A stretch of DNA of 56,806 nt from positions 1 to 56,806 of the forward strand of contig WQZU01000006.1 in the NCBI GenBank assembly GCA_009780575.1, given 5' to 3'. Under the pieces are notes generated by a model. It worked only from the letters and a program-made list of their open reading frames with translations. It was not told where the DNA came from and made no database searches. The translations under genes were made by a program, and so were the position numbers. Within the stretch, counting starts at the first letter, position 1; every line of letters begins with the position of its first letter. Positions 38,932 through 47,121 of the stretch are shown in pieces. The stretch is from Candidatus Methanomicula labiotermitis (GTDB lineage: Archaea > Thermoplasmatota > Thermoplasmata > Methanomassiliicoccales > Methanomethylophilaceae).

Positions 38932-39732
38932 ATGAACAAAGGAATCAAAGACGACCTCAGACAGATAGGCGTTGTGACCCAATACGAGTTATATAAGCAC
39001 ATACGCAGCAGGAGACTGCTGATATTTGCCGGACTCATGGCGCTGTTGTTCATTCTCATTACCGTGTTGTACATCTATTTCGGCGGATTACCGAATGATC
39101 CCTCGGAATTCATGTCATCATATGTTGCTTTCATATCTCTGCTGATAATCGTCGGCGTATCACTGCTGTGTGCGCCGGCAATAGCGTCCGAGTTCGAAGA
39201 ACGCACAGCGTTGCTGCTGTTTCCAAGGCCTATAAAGAGGACGTCCTTCTTTGTCGGTAAGGTGCTGGCATGCTACATAGTCTGCGGCGTGACGATAATA
39301 GCCTACTATCTGGCTTGCATGCTTTTATCATTCATTGTCGCCGGCGGCGTGGATGTGAAAGCCCTCGGTTCGCTGGGAATGGCGCTGTTGTTCATGCTGG
39401 GAGCAGGCGGATTCGCATTCTTGATGAGTGCTCTCTTCAAAAAGGGATCCACCGCGGTGATAATCACGATAGCGATGCTGCTCTTGGTACTCGGTATGAT
39501 AGAAGGCATAATGATGTTCTTCAATGTCGAACCGCTGTTCAGTCTGACATACGCAAGTTTGGACATCATGAATATAATCGAAGGAAACGTTACGCAGCAG
39601 ATGGCCATAGGAGGAGGGATGTACATGACCCTGTTCTATCCTTCGCATCTGGTCTCCGTGACAATAATGCTTTCGTACTTCGCCGTCACAACGGCGCTGT
39701 CGGCATTCTTGTTCAAGAGGCGTGAATTCTAA
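38932..39732 (+). CDS. ABC-2 type transporter permease
   Basis: A 266-residue membrane subunit with six hydrophobic helices, beginning with an amphipathic cytoplasmic TQYELYKHIRSRRLL segment. Conserved APAIASEFEERTALLLFPRPIKRTSFFVGK is the coupling region of the ABC-2/NosY-like group. It pairs with the preceding ATPase to form a two-gene exporter. Substrate unknown; drug, sodium or lipid export are all found among relatives. A hairpin terminator follows its stop. Confidence 0.88.
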   Translation: MNKGIKDDLRQIGVVTQYELYKHIRSRRLLIFAGLMALLFILITVLYIYFGGLPNDPSEFMSSYVAFISLLIIVGVSLLCAPAIASEFEERTALLLFPRPIKRTSFFVGKVLACYIVCGVTIIAYYLACMLLSFIVAGGVDVKALGSLGMALLFMLGAGGFAFLMSALFKKGSTAVIITIAMLLLVLGMIEGIMMFFNVEPLFSLTYASLDIMNIIEGNVTQQMAIGGGMYMTLFYPSHLVSVTIMLSYFAVTTALSAFLFKRREF

Positions 39733-39733
39733 A

Positions 39734-39764
39734 GGGACGACCGTCCCCCTTTTCATTTTTTATT
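39734..39764 (+). terminator. Hairpin-T terminator after the ABC operon
   Basis: GGGAC-GACC-GTCCC forms a 5-bp stem two bases after the permease stop. It is followed by CTTTTCATTTTTTATT. The T-rich tract supports termination of the ABC operon; the convergent Sel1 gene ends 20 bases further on. Confidence 0.7.
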
Positions 39765-39781
39765 CTTTCGCTGCGGTAGGA

Positions 39782-41677
39782 TCATTTCTGCTGCTTCACG
39801 TAAATGGTCATTGCCTTTTCGGCGTTAAAATGTCCTTGGAGGGCGGCTTTCGTATACCATTTCTTGGCCTCGTTCACATCTTTCTCGATGCCTATCCCTT
39901 CTTCATAATACCTTCCGATTATGTATTGCGATTCCGCGTCGCCGTTGATCGCCTCATCCATATGTTTCTCGAAAGGAGTCATTTCTTTCACCGGGATGAC
40001 CTTTTTGTTGCAGCATTCCTCTATAAGCTGCCGTGAGTACGTGTGTCCCTGTTTTGCGGCTCTCGTGTACCATTTTATCGCGGCGGCCTCATCCGGTTTA
40101 GTACCAATGCCGTTGGCGTAATGATGACCCGCATAATATTGCGCCAGAACATGACCGGTGGATGCGGCCTTCACATACCATTCCAGCGCTTTCTTGTCGT
40201 CTTTGGCGGCGCCGCGCCCGCCGGAATAGCATTGTGCTATGAAATATTGTGATTTCCCGTATCCTGAGTTCGCTGCCAGCATATGCCATTCAAACGCCGC
40301 ATCAATGTCTTTTGCTACGCCTGCGCCCTTGCTTAAACAGACGCCCACATGATACTGCGACCTGTGATAGCCGTTCTTCGCGGATCTTAGAAACCAGCTG
40401 TATCCTTTCTTTTCATCGCGTTTCACTCCGCGCCCGTTCATGTATGCTTCCGCGACATTGAACTGCGCCGCGGCATTCCCGTTCTGCGCCGATCTGAGGA
40501 ACCATTTCAGCGCCTCACGGTCGTCTTTACTGACGCCTTTTCCTTCCGTGTATCTTCGCGCAACGGCAAACTGGGCATATTCCGAATCGTGTTCGGCGGC
40601 TGCCAACATCCATTTGAAAGCCTCATTCTCATTCTTCGGGACGTCCCTTCCGTCCGCATACATGTGGGAAAGCGACACCATCGCATCCTTCTGTCCGAGA
40701 TCCGACGCCGTCTTGTAAAGTTCCACGGCCTTCTTCCTGTCGCGGTCCGCTCCTCTTCCTCGCTGGTAACATTGCGCCAATCCGTACAGTGCGTCCACGG
40801 AACCGTGGTTGGAGGCAACGGAGAACCATCCGAACGCATAATGGGGATCCGCTTCCGTACCGATCCCTTCCAGATAATAGCGGCCGAGCTCATATTCCGC
40901 ATCCGCCGATCCGGTGTCCGCAAGCGCGGATATCATCTCGAACGCTTTCTTTTCATCCTTTTCAACACCGATCCCTTCGGCGTGACACCTTATCAGAGCG
41001 AGAGGAGCAGTCCGGTGTCCCTGTTCCGCCGCTCTCCGGAAAAGTTCATACGCCTTGTCATGATCCTTTTCGGCGCCGACACCGTTACGGTACATCACCG
41101 CAAGTTCACACATGGCGTCAATGTGCCCCTTTTCCGCCGCAGTTTCGCAGAGTTTGAAGGAAACGTCAATGTCAGGCGGAGTACCGATCCCGTAAAAGTG
41201 GAATCTGGATAGCATATAAGAAGCTCCGGTGTCGCCTTCTTTGATCTTACTGCTGTAATGATCGAAAGCGGCTGCAGCGTTAAAATCAAAATAGTTTTCT
41301 GTGTACAGCGATATCGCCCCTATGGATCTCCTGTCGCCTTTCTCGGCGGCCCGTACATACCAAAGGACAGCTTCAAGATCGTTTATTTCAACGGCTATTC
41401 CGTTGGAATAGCATTCGCCCACCATGTATTCCGAAGCGGTATGTCCGAGGTTCGCGGCCGCCTTATACCATTTGAATGACTCCTCTTCATCCACAGCGGC
41501 GCTGACTCCTAGTGCATGAAACTGACCCAACTCGAACATTGCGTTTATGCTGCCGTCGGCGGCAGCCTTTTTCAGATCTTCAAGCGACACGATTCTTTGA
41601 TGGTCATGCGGATATATGAATATAGAGTATATACGGCGGTATAAACTGCGGCTGCGTGTCATATCCTGTGTTAACAT
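39782..41677 (-). CDS. Sel1-repeat protein
   Basis: A 631-residue protein made almost wholly of about 16 Sel1-like (TPR-related) repeats of 36 residues, for example AQYELG-type starts, YxxGxGVxKDxxKAxxWYxKAA cores and G-H-x-x-A-Q joins. An N-terminal 40-residue region (MTRSRSLYRRIYSIFIYPHD) is not repeat. No signal peptide or clear membrane helix, so it is probably cytoplasmic. Start: ATG at 41677; a TTG three codons earlier or ATG five codons later are possible. Such arrays bind protein partners. The partner is unknown. A TATA-like GATATAATTTAA lies near 41757-41770. Confidence 0.85.
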   Translation of the reverse strand: MLTQDMTRSRSLYRRIYSIFIYPHDHQRIVSLEDLKKAAADGSINAMFELGQFHALGVSAAVDEEESFKWYKAAANLGHTASEYMVGECYSNGIAVEINDLEAVLWYVRAAEKGDRRSIGAISLYTENYFDFNAAAAFDHYSSKIKEGDTGASYMLSRFHFYGIGTPPDIDVSFKLCETAAEKGHIDAMCELAVMYRNGVGAEKDHDKAYELFRRAAEQGHRTAPLALIRCHAEGIGVEKDEKKAFEMISALADTGSADAEYELGRYYLEGIGTEADPHYAFGWFSVASNHGSVDALYGLAQCYQRGRGADRDRKKAVELYKTASDLGQKDAMVSLSHMYADGRDVPKNENEAFKWMLAAAEHDSEYAQFAVARRYTEGKGVSKDDREALKWFLRSAQNGNAAAQFNVAEAYMNGRGVKRDEKKGYSWFLRSAKNGYHRSQYHVGVCLSKGAGVAKDIDAAFEWHMLAANSGYGKSQYFIAQCYSGGRGAAKDDKKALEWYVKAASTGHVLAQYYAGHHYANGIGTKPDEAAAIKWYTRAAKQGHTYSRQLIEECCNKKVIPVKEMTPFEKHMDEAINGDAESQYIIGRYYEEGIGIEKDVNEAKKWYTKAALQGHFNAEKAMTIYVKQQK

Positions 41678-41784
41678 ATTGTTCAAGGGCAGGGAAAAAT
41701 CATGTTCTATCGGGCCGCCGTTACATCCTTCGACGGATGCCGAGCGGCATACATGCTTAAATTATATCAAAAATAATTAATATA

Positions 41785-41809
41785 TTTTAGGTAGTATCCT
41801 TTTGATACT
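41785..41809. promoter_or_regulatory. Possible operator upstream of the acyltransferase-ligase operon
   Basis: TTTTAGG at 41785-41791 equals the half-site of the two DtxR-like boxes at 44446 and 44512; the matching right half is degenerate (CCTTTTG after six bases). An overlapping perfect inverted repeat AGTATC-CTTTT-GATACT occupies 41793-41809. It lies upstream of the ATTATTAAC TATA element (about 41833-41841) for the downstream operon and beside the divergent Sel1 promoter. Confidence 0.4.
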
Positions 41810-41864
41810 TATGTCGTGTATAACAGCCACATGTATTATTAACGGCATATGCGTTAGCGTTCCT

Positions 41865-42734
41865 ATGGGGAAGAGGAGATGGAAAGATCGCCGGGACGGA
41901 TATTATCTGTACGATGCGGATCCTTTGCACAAATTCATGCCGCATCTGATGCCAAAGCGCACGGAATGCGAGGTGTTCCTGAAAGAAAGCATAGACGTGA
42001 CGGAAGTTCTCACATATCTGGAAGAGAAAAAAGCTGTTGACGGCAACAACATAACGATGTTCTCATTGCTGATGTCAACGATCGTAAGAGTCTTCGCATT
42101 GCGTCCCAATCTCAACAATTTCATCGCCGGACGCCGTCTGTACCGGAGGAAGAGCATAGACATAGGGTTCGTTGTGAAAAGAGAGTTAAGCGACGCCGGT
42201 GAGGAAACCGTTGTGCGGATAATATTCGATCCTTCGCTGACGATATTCGAGATCAGCGATAAATTGTATGCTCACGTGAATGAATTCAGATCATCCGAGG
42301 CCGCAGGCGTTGACGGGATACTGAAAACATTTTCGAAGATGCCCCGCTTCATGGTAGCTTTCATAGTTTCTTTGCTAAGAATTCTGAGCTATTTCGGAAG
42401 GGTTCCGAGAAGTATAACCGATTCCGATCCGAACCACGCATCGGCATTCGTTGCCAATATGGGAAGTCTGAAAGCGAACGCACCGTTCCATCATCTCAGC
42501 GAGTGGGGAACGAACTCACTTTTCATAACCGTCGGCGCGATCACGGACGCCGTGTGCGCGGTCGACGGCGTACCGGAGGTCCGGAAATGCATAGATCTGG
42601 CATTCACGGTGGATGAGAGAATAGCGGACGGGTATTATTTCATGACGTCGATAAAGCTCATGAAGGACATTCTTTCAAATCCTTCGGTACTCGAGGCGCC
42701 GTTCGTTCCGGAGGCACCGAATGACAGTGAATGA
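41865..42734 (+). CDS. Stand-alone CoA-dependent acyltransferase (E2 catalytic-domain-like)
   Basis: A 289-residue protein resembling the catalytic domain of 2-oxoacid dehydrogenase E2 and chloramphenicol acetyltransferases, with no lipoyl or subunit-binding domain. It has NNITMFSLLMSTIVRVFALRP, SIDIGFVVKRE, ASAFVANMGSLKANAPFHHL and CIDLAFTVDERIADGYYFM. In the active-site HxxxDG motif the histidine is replaced by glutamate (ERIADG), while DG is kept. A basic HLS/HH segment (FHHLSEWG) lies elsewhere. Start: ATG of MGKRRWKD, 26 nt after a TATTATTAAC element. It overlaps the acyl-CoA ligase by 14 bases. It probably transfers an acyl group supplied by that ligase; acceptor unknown. Confidence 0.78.
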   Translation: MGKRRWKDRRDGYYLYDADPLHKFMPHLMPKRTECEVFLKESIDVTEVLTYLEEKKAVDGNNITMFSLLMSTIVRVFALRPNLNNFIAGRRLYRRKSIDIGFVVKRELSDAGEETVVRIIFDPSLTIFEISDKLYAHVNEFRSSEAAGVDGILKTFSKMPRFMVAFIVSLLRILSYFGRVPRSITDSDPNHASAFVANMGSLKANAPFHHLSEWGTNSLFITVGAITDAVCAVDGVPEVRKCIDLAFTVDERIADGYYFMTSIKLMKDILSNPSVLEAPFVPEAPNDSE

Positions 42735-44442
42735 CGCTCCGTGGATGAAACATTACGGTAATGTTCCTCCTTCGCTCTGTTATCCTGACATTACGCTTTA
42801 CGGCATGCTGAAGAAGGCGGCGGAAGGCCATGAGAAAAGATGTGCGTACGAGTTCATGGGCAGGAACACGACGTTCGGAAAACTCATGTCTGATATTGAC
42901 ACCGTATCGAACGCATTGGTCTCCATGGGCGTGAAAAAGGGAGACAGGGTGATGATATGCCTGCCTAACACCCCGCACGCCGTGACGCTGTTCTACAGCA
43001 TAAACAGGATCGGTGCGGTGGCCGTTATGGTGCATCCTCTTTCATCAAAAAAAGAGGTGGAATTCTACATAAACGATTCGGGAAGCGAGATCGCGGTAAC
43101 GCTGGACAGATTCTGCAGATCATTTGACGGACTTGAGAGAACAACTCCTCTGAAAAAACTGGTGGTTGCGGACATATCAAAATTCCTGAATCCCTTGCTC
43201 AAGACCGCATACCGCATCAAATCAAGAAAGATCCCGAAGGTTGAAATGAAAGAGCATATGGTCGCATGGGAGGACATGCTGTCCCTTGCCGCCGGCAATG
43301 CCGAATACACCGACACATCAGGAAAGGATGTTGCCGTGATATTGTACACCGGAGGCACCACAGGCAAATCCAAAGGCGTTCTTCTTTCAAATATGAACTT
43401 CAACGCAACGGCGCTACAGACCTATGCAATGGGCCAATACGAACTGACGGATAAGGATTCAATGCTCGGCGTCCTCCCGATGTTCCACGGATTCGGATTA
43501 TGCATAGGGATGCATATGACCCTGATCCATTCCGCAAAACTGATAATCGTACCGATCTTCAGCCCGGACTCGTATGCACGCCTTATACGCAAGAAACGGC
43601 CGACGTTCATCGCCGGAGTACCAACTCTTTTTGAACTGACGATACGCAACAAGCGTCTTGAAAATACGGATCTTTCGTTCCTGAGGGGAGTGTTCGTAGG
43701 CGGCGACACTCTTACGACGGATCTGAAGAAAAGGATCGATGATTTTTTGAAAGAAAGGAATTCCGAATCGACGGTAAGAGAAGGATACGGGCTCACCGAA
43801 TGCGTGACGGCCTCATGCCTGACGCCAATAAACGGATACAGGGCGGGAAGCATAGGCATCCCGTTCCCCGATACCTTCTATAAGATCGTAAAAATAGGAA
43901 CAGATGAAGAGGTTCCGTACGGAACAGACGGAGAGATATGTATATCCGGGCCGTCCGTCATGATCGGTTATAACAACGAGACGGAAGAAACGGCGGCTGT
44001 TCTGAAAACCCACGATGACGGGAAACTGTGGCTGCACACCGGCGACGCAGGTATGATGGATGAGGAAGGATTCATCTTCTTCAGACAAAGGATAAAGAGG
44101 ATGATCATAAGCTCCGGATACAACATCTATCCGAGTCAGATCGAGAACGTACTTGATTCGCACCCGCTCGTCCAAAGTTCATGCGTCATCGGTATTCCGG
44201 ATGAGATACGCATCCAGAGGGTAAAGGCGTTCGTCGTCCTGAAAGAGGATGCGGACGCAACGGATGCCATGAAACATGATATACGAGAATACTGCAAAGA
44301 GAGCATAGCTAAATATGCGGTCCCTTCGAACATAGAGTTCATCGGCGAACTTCCGAAGACAAAGGTCGGAAAGATAGCGTACACTGAACTCGAGAGGATG
44401 GAAGCGGATAAAAAAGGTCTGTCAGTGAATGAACGCATGTAA
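42721..44442 (+). CDS. AMP-dependent acyl-CoA synthetase/ligase
   Basis: A 573-residue ANL-superfamily enzyme. It has the P-loop ILYTGGTTGKSKGVLLSN, PMFHGFG, the GYGLTECVT motif, TGDAGMMDEEGFIFF with the hinge RIKRMIISSGYNIYPSQIE and the C-terminal catalytic lysine region PKTKVGKIAY. The closest general type is fatty- or aryl-acid CoA ligase. It starts inside the 3' end of the acyltransferase gene, so the two are translationally coupled. It stops four bases before the first DtxR-like box. The acid substrate is not predictable from sequence. Confidence 0.9.
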   Translation: MTVNDAPWMKHYGNVPPSLCYPDITLYGMLKKAAEGHEKRCAYEFMGRNTTFGKLMSDIDTVSNALVSMGVKKGDRVMICLPNTPHAVTLFYSINRIGAVAVMVHPLSSKKEVEFYINDSGSEIAVTLDRFCRSFDGLERTTPLKKLVVADISKFLNPLLKTAYRIKSRKIPKVEMKEHMVAWEDMLSLAAGNAEYTDTSGKDVAVILYTGGTTGKSKGVLLSNMNFNATALQTYAMGQYELTDKDSMLGVLPMFHGFGLCIGMHMTLIHSAKLIIVPIFSPDSYARLIRKKRPTFIAGVPTLFELTIRNKRLENTDLSFLRGVFVGGDTLTTDLKKRIDDFLKERNSESTVREGYGLTECVTASCLTPINGYRAGSIGIPFPDTFYKIVKIGTDEEVPYGTDGEICISGPSVMIGYNNETEETAAVLKTHDDGKLWLHTGDAGMMDEEGFIFFRQRIKRMIISSGYNIYPSQIENVLDSHPLVQSSCVIGIPDEIRIQRVKAFVVLKEDADATDAMKHDIREYCKESIAKYAVPSNIEFIGELPKTKVGKIAYTELERMEADKKGLSVNERM

Positions 44443-44445
44443 TTA

Positions 44446-44474
44446 TTTTAGGCGGAACTAAAATTTTTATATAC
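44446..44474. promoter_or_regulatory. DtxR-like box and TATA element, distal copy
   Basis: TTTTAGG-CGGA-ACTAAAA (44446-44463) is an inverted repeat with one mismatch, directly followed by TTTTATATAC. It shares flanking AATTA and downstream TATATACT with the proximal copy 66 bases later. A transcript from here would start near 44495 and have a roughly 65-nt leader. The binding protein is inferred to be the DtxR homologue encoded next. Confidence 0.65.
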
Positions 44475-44511
44475 TTCGGACCCGTGACAACACTCTCTGA
44501 ACAGGTAATTA

Positions 44512-44540
44512 TTTTAGGTAATCCTAAAAAATTATATACT
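44512..44540. promoter_or_regulatory. DtxR-like box and TATA element, proximal copy
   Basis: TTTTAGG-TAAT-CCTAAAA (44512-44529) is a perfect 7+7 inverted repeat, followed by AATTATATACT. The TATA element is centred about 26 nt before the dtxR ATG, so this promoter gives a leaderless dtxR-feoB mRNA. A repressor on the box would block TBP/TFB access. The TTAGG/CCTAA palindrome resembles known DtxR/IdeR operators. Confidence 0.75.
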
Positions 44541-44561
44541 CATTAGTGTTTGCGTGTTTCA

Positions 44562-45206
44562 ATGTCAACAGGCAACAGAGAGGACTATCTGCTGCGCATA
44601 CTCCGGCTTACTGACGGGGAAAGGGTCGCGAAAACGACGGACATAGCAGCATTGATGAACGTTTCCGCCGCCAGCGTAACGGAGATGCTGAAGGTTCTTG
44701 CGGATGATGGTCTGATCGTACACAGAAAGTACAAAGGCGTTTCACTGACCGATGAAGGTCTGACGCAGGCGAAAAGGATACGCGACAAGCACAAGATCGC
44801 GGAACGGTTCCTCATAGACGTGCTGAACAAGGACCGCGGCTCCGCACACGAGGAAGCGTGTAAGATGGAACACATACTATCCGATGAATCGGCAAAGAGC
44901 ATGTGCAGGATACTCGGCGCAACATCGCCGGAATGCGAAGTATGCGGGACCGAATGCGCAAAGGAAGGAACGGTGATACCGCTGAACCGGCTGTCAGCGG
45001 ACACGACGGCAAAGATATCGCACCTCAAATGCGAAGATTCGGAAAAGATAAGGAAGCTCATATCGATCGGTTTCGTACCGGGACGTGTGGTCTCACTCGT
45101 CAACAGGACGACGAACAACGGCCCGATAATATTTCACATGGGTGAATCCAACATAGCTTTGGATCAGGATCTCGCATCACTGGTGTTCGTGGATGTAGAG
45201 ATGTGA
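44562..45206 (+). CDS. DtxR-family iron-dependent regulator
   Basis: A 214-residue metalloregulator. Residues 1-65 form the winged helix (TTDIAALMNVSAASVTEMLKVL). The dimerisation/metal domain (66-125) retains the DtxR ligand pattern: H77 and E81, H96, C100, E103 and H104 (CKMEH). A cysteine here marks Fe2+-type rather than Mn2+-type members. Extra cysteines (CEVCGTEC) follow, then a FeoA/SH3-like C-terminal domain (about 145-214). Start: ATG of MSTGNRED; a TTG four codons earlier is rejected on promoter spacing. It lies four bases before feoB, consistent with control of iron uptake and of itself. Confidence 0.92.
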   Translation: MSTGNREDYLLRILRLTDGERVAKTTDIAALMNVSAASVTEMLKVLADDGLIVHRKYKGVSLTDEGLTQAKRIRDKHKIAERFLIDVLNKDRGSAHEEACKMEHILSDESAKSMCRILGATSPECEVCGTECAKEGTVIPLNRLSADTTAKISHLKCEDSEKIRKLISIGFVPGRVVSLVNRTTNNGPIIFHMGESNIALDQDLASLVFVDVEM

Positions 45207-45210
45207 TATC

Positions 45211-47121
45211 ATGGATGTTAAGGTAACTCTCGTAGGACAGCCGAATGTAGGCAAATCATCACTTTTCACACGTATGACCGGCGTCGGCGTCATAGTATCG
45301 AATTATTCCGGCACCACCGTACAGATAGAAGAGGCAACGGTCACAAGGAACGGTGTGACGGTGCACGTTCACGATCTTCCCGGCACGCGTTCAATGTCCG
45401 GCAACTCGGACGATGAACGTATTGTTCTGGACGCATTGACAAAGGATGCCGGAGACGTTGTGATAGTGGTTGCGGACGCGACCAACATAGAAGGAAGCAT
45501 TGTTCTGTGCTTTGAAGTGATGGAACTCGGAATACCCACGATACTCGCTCTTAACAAGATGGATCTGGCAATGAATAAATTCGACACGGACGTGAACAGA
45601 CTGAAGGAAACACTCGGAATCCCTGTCGTCCCGGTGTCGGCAAGGTCTGCGCTCGGTGTCAATGATCTGATCGATGAGGTCATAGGCTATGAGAACAAAG
45701 GAACGGATTTCAAGGTAAGATATGACAGTCACATAGAGAAATGCATCGAACTTCTGCTGGAATCGGTAAGCGAAGCAAACGGTCTCGACAAACGAGGTAT
45801 CGCTTTAAAACTGCTTGAGAACGACATCTCGGTATTACCGTTGGTGTCCGAAGAAGGAAAGGCCCTTGCGGATCTCATGAGGTCTGAGTTCGAAAAGACC
45901 CACGGGGAATCGATAAACGTTCACATCGCACGGGACCGTTACGGGCATGCCGGCGTGATAAAAGACGAAGTCCAGAGAAAAACATCACGCGAAAGGACTT
46001 TCTCGGAAAAACTGTCGGATGTTACCACAACTCCTTCCACAGGGATACCGATCATGGTCACTGTCCTTTTCCTTATGTTTCTGACATTCATATCCCTTAG
46101 CGCAATATTGGATGAGATCATAGTGAACGCATACGATTCGGTCGTAGGGGATTCACTCATTGAATTCGGTAAAGGGATAGGCGGCGAGCTGGGCGGCATA
46201 ATAATGGCCGGCATAGACGGGAGCATAATCGCGATACTGGCTATAGTGATACCGTTCATAATGCTGTTCTTCCTGATCCTCGGCGTCATGGAGGATTCCG
46301 GATATATGCCCAGAGTGGTTGTCCTCCTGGACCGCACTATGCACTCGCTCGGCCTCCACGGCGGTTCGTTCATCCCGATGATGGTCGGCCTGGGATGCAA
46401 TGTGCCCGCGATAATGGGAACAAGGACGATCGCATCAAAGAGAGAACGTCTGATACTCAGCACAATAATAGTGATGGCGATCCCGTGCTCAGCCCAGCTG
46501 GCGATAATAATGGGCGCGACTGGCCGTTATGCGGGACTGATGGCGGCATTCTCGATCTTCCTGGTGCTGCTGGCACTGATATTCGTGATCGGTATGCTGA
46601 TGAACAGATGGATGAAGAAGGAACCTTCGTACCTCGCTATGGAACTGCCCGATCTGACGGTCCCGTCTCCGAGGAATGTCCTTTCCAAAACATGGGACCG
46701 CTGCAGGGATTTCTTCATCATCGCCTTCCCGTTACTGGTGGCAGGCGGCATTATAATAGAGCTGTTGCTGCACTATGATGCGCTGGATGCGGTAGTTGAT
46801 CCGTTGTCCTTCATAACGGTCACAATGCTCGGTCTTCCCGCGGTCGTCATAATCGCGTTCATCGCCGGCGTACTGAGGAAAGAGATGGCCATAGGAATGC
46901 TTTTCCTGTTGTCCGGTTCCGGAGACCTTACGGAATTCATGACGCCCGATCAGTTCATTGTGTTCGGCGTGGTCATGGCCATATATCTGCCGTGCGTGGC
47001 AACACTCGCAGTCATAATGAAAGAATTCGGGCCGAAGAATGCGATGCTGATAAGCGGAACATCGCTGATCGTCGCGTTACTGATAGGAACGGCGTTCAAT
47101 GCGGTACTCTCGGTAATTTAA
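45211..47121 (+). CDS. feoB: Ferrous iron transport protein B
   Basis: The GTPase-linked Fe2+ permease. The 636-residue protein has an N-terminal G domain: GQPNVGKSSLF (9-19), HDLPGTRSMS and NKMD. A helical spacer follows and then about eight to nine membrane helices with the gate motifs VGLGCNVPAIMGTR and IPCSAQLAIIM. FeoA is not separate; the upstream DtxR protein has a FeoA-like domain. It is co-transcribed with dtxR. Its 3' end overlaps convergent gltX by four bases. Confidence 0.96.
   Translation: MDVKVTLVGQPNVGKSSLFTRMTGVGVIVSNYSGTTVQIEEATVTRNGVTVHVHDLPGTRSMSGNSDDERIVLDALTKDAGDVVIVVADATNIEGSIVLCFEVMELGIPTILALNKMDLAMNKFDTDVNRLKETLGIPVVPVSARSALGVNDLIDEVIGYENKGTDFKVRYDSHIEKCIELLLESVSEANGLDKRGIALKLLENDISVLPLVSEEGKALADLMRSEFEKTHGESINVHIARDRYGHAGVIKDEVQRKTSRERTFSEKLSDVTTTPSTGIPIMVTVLFLMFLTFISLSAILDEIIVNAYDSVVGDSLIEFGKGIGGELGGIIMAGIDGSIIAILAIVIPFIMLFFLILGVMEDSGYMPRVVVLLDRTMHSLGLHGGSFIPMMVGLGCNVPAIMGTRTIASKRERLILSTIIVMAIPCSAQLAIIMGATGRYAGLMAAFSIFLVLLALIFVIGMLMNRWMKKEPSYLAMELPDLTVPSPRNVLSKTWDRCRDFFIIAFPLLVAGGIIIELLLHYDALDAVVDPLSFITVTMLGLPAVVIIAFIAGVLRKEMAIGMLFLLSGSGDLTEFMTPDQFIVFGVVMAIYLPCVATLAVIMKEFGPKNAMLISGTSLIVALLIGTAFNAVLSVI

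Noticed and set aside
40589-41212. Long plus-strand ORF antisense to the Sel1 gene
   Set aside because: Basic, low-complexity translation mirroring the repeats; a frame shadow of the Sel1 coding strand.
41716-41750. Two mutually exclusive small hairpins before the Sel1 gene, as an attenuator
   Set aside because: Stems are only 5 bp, and the likely transcript start (about 41737) falls inside them, so they would not be fully transcribed.
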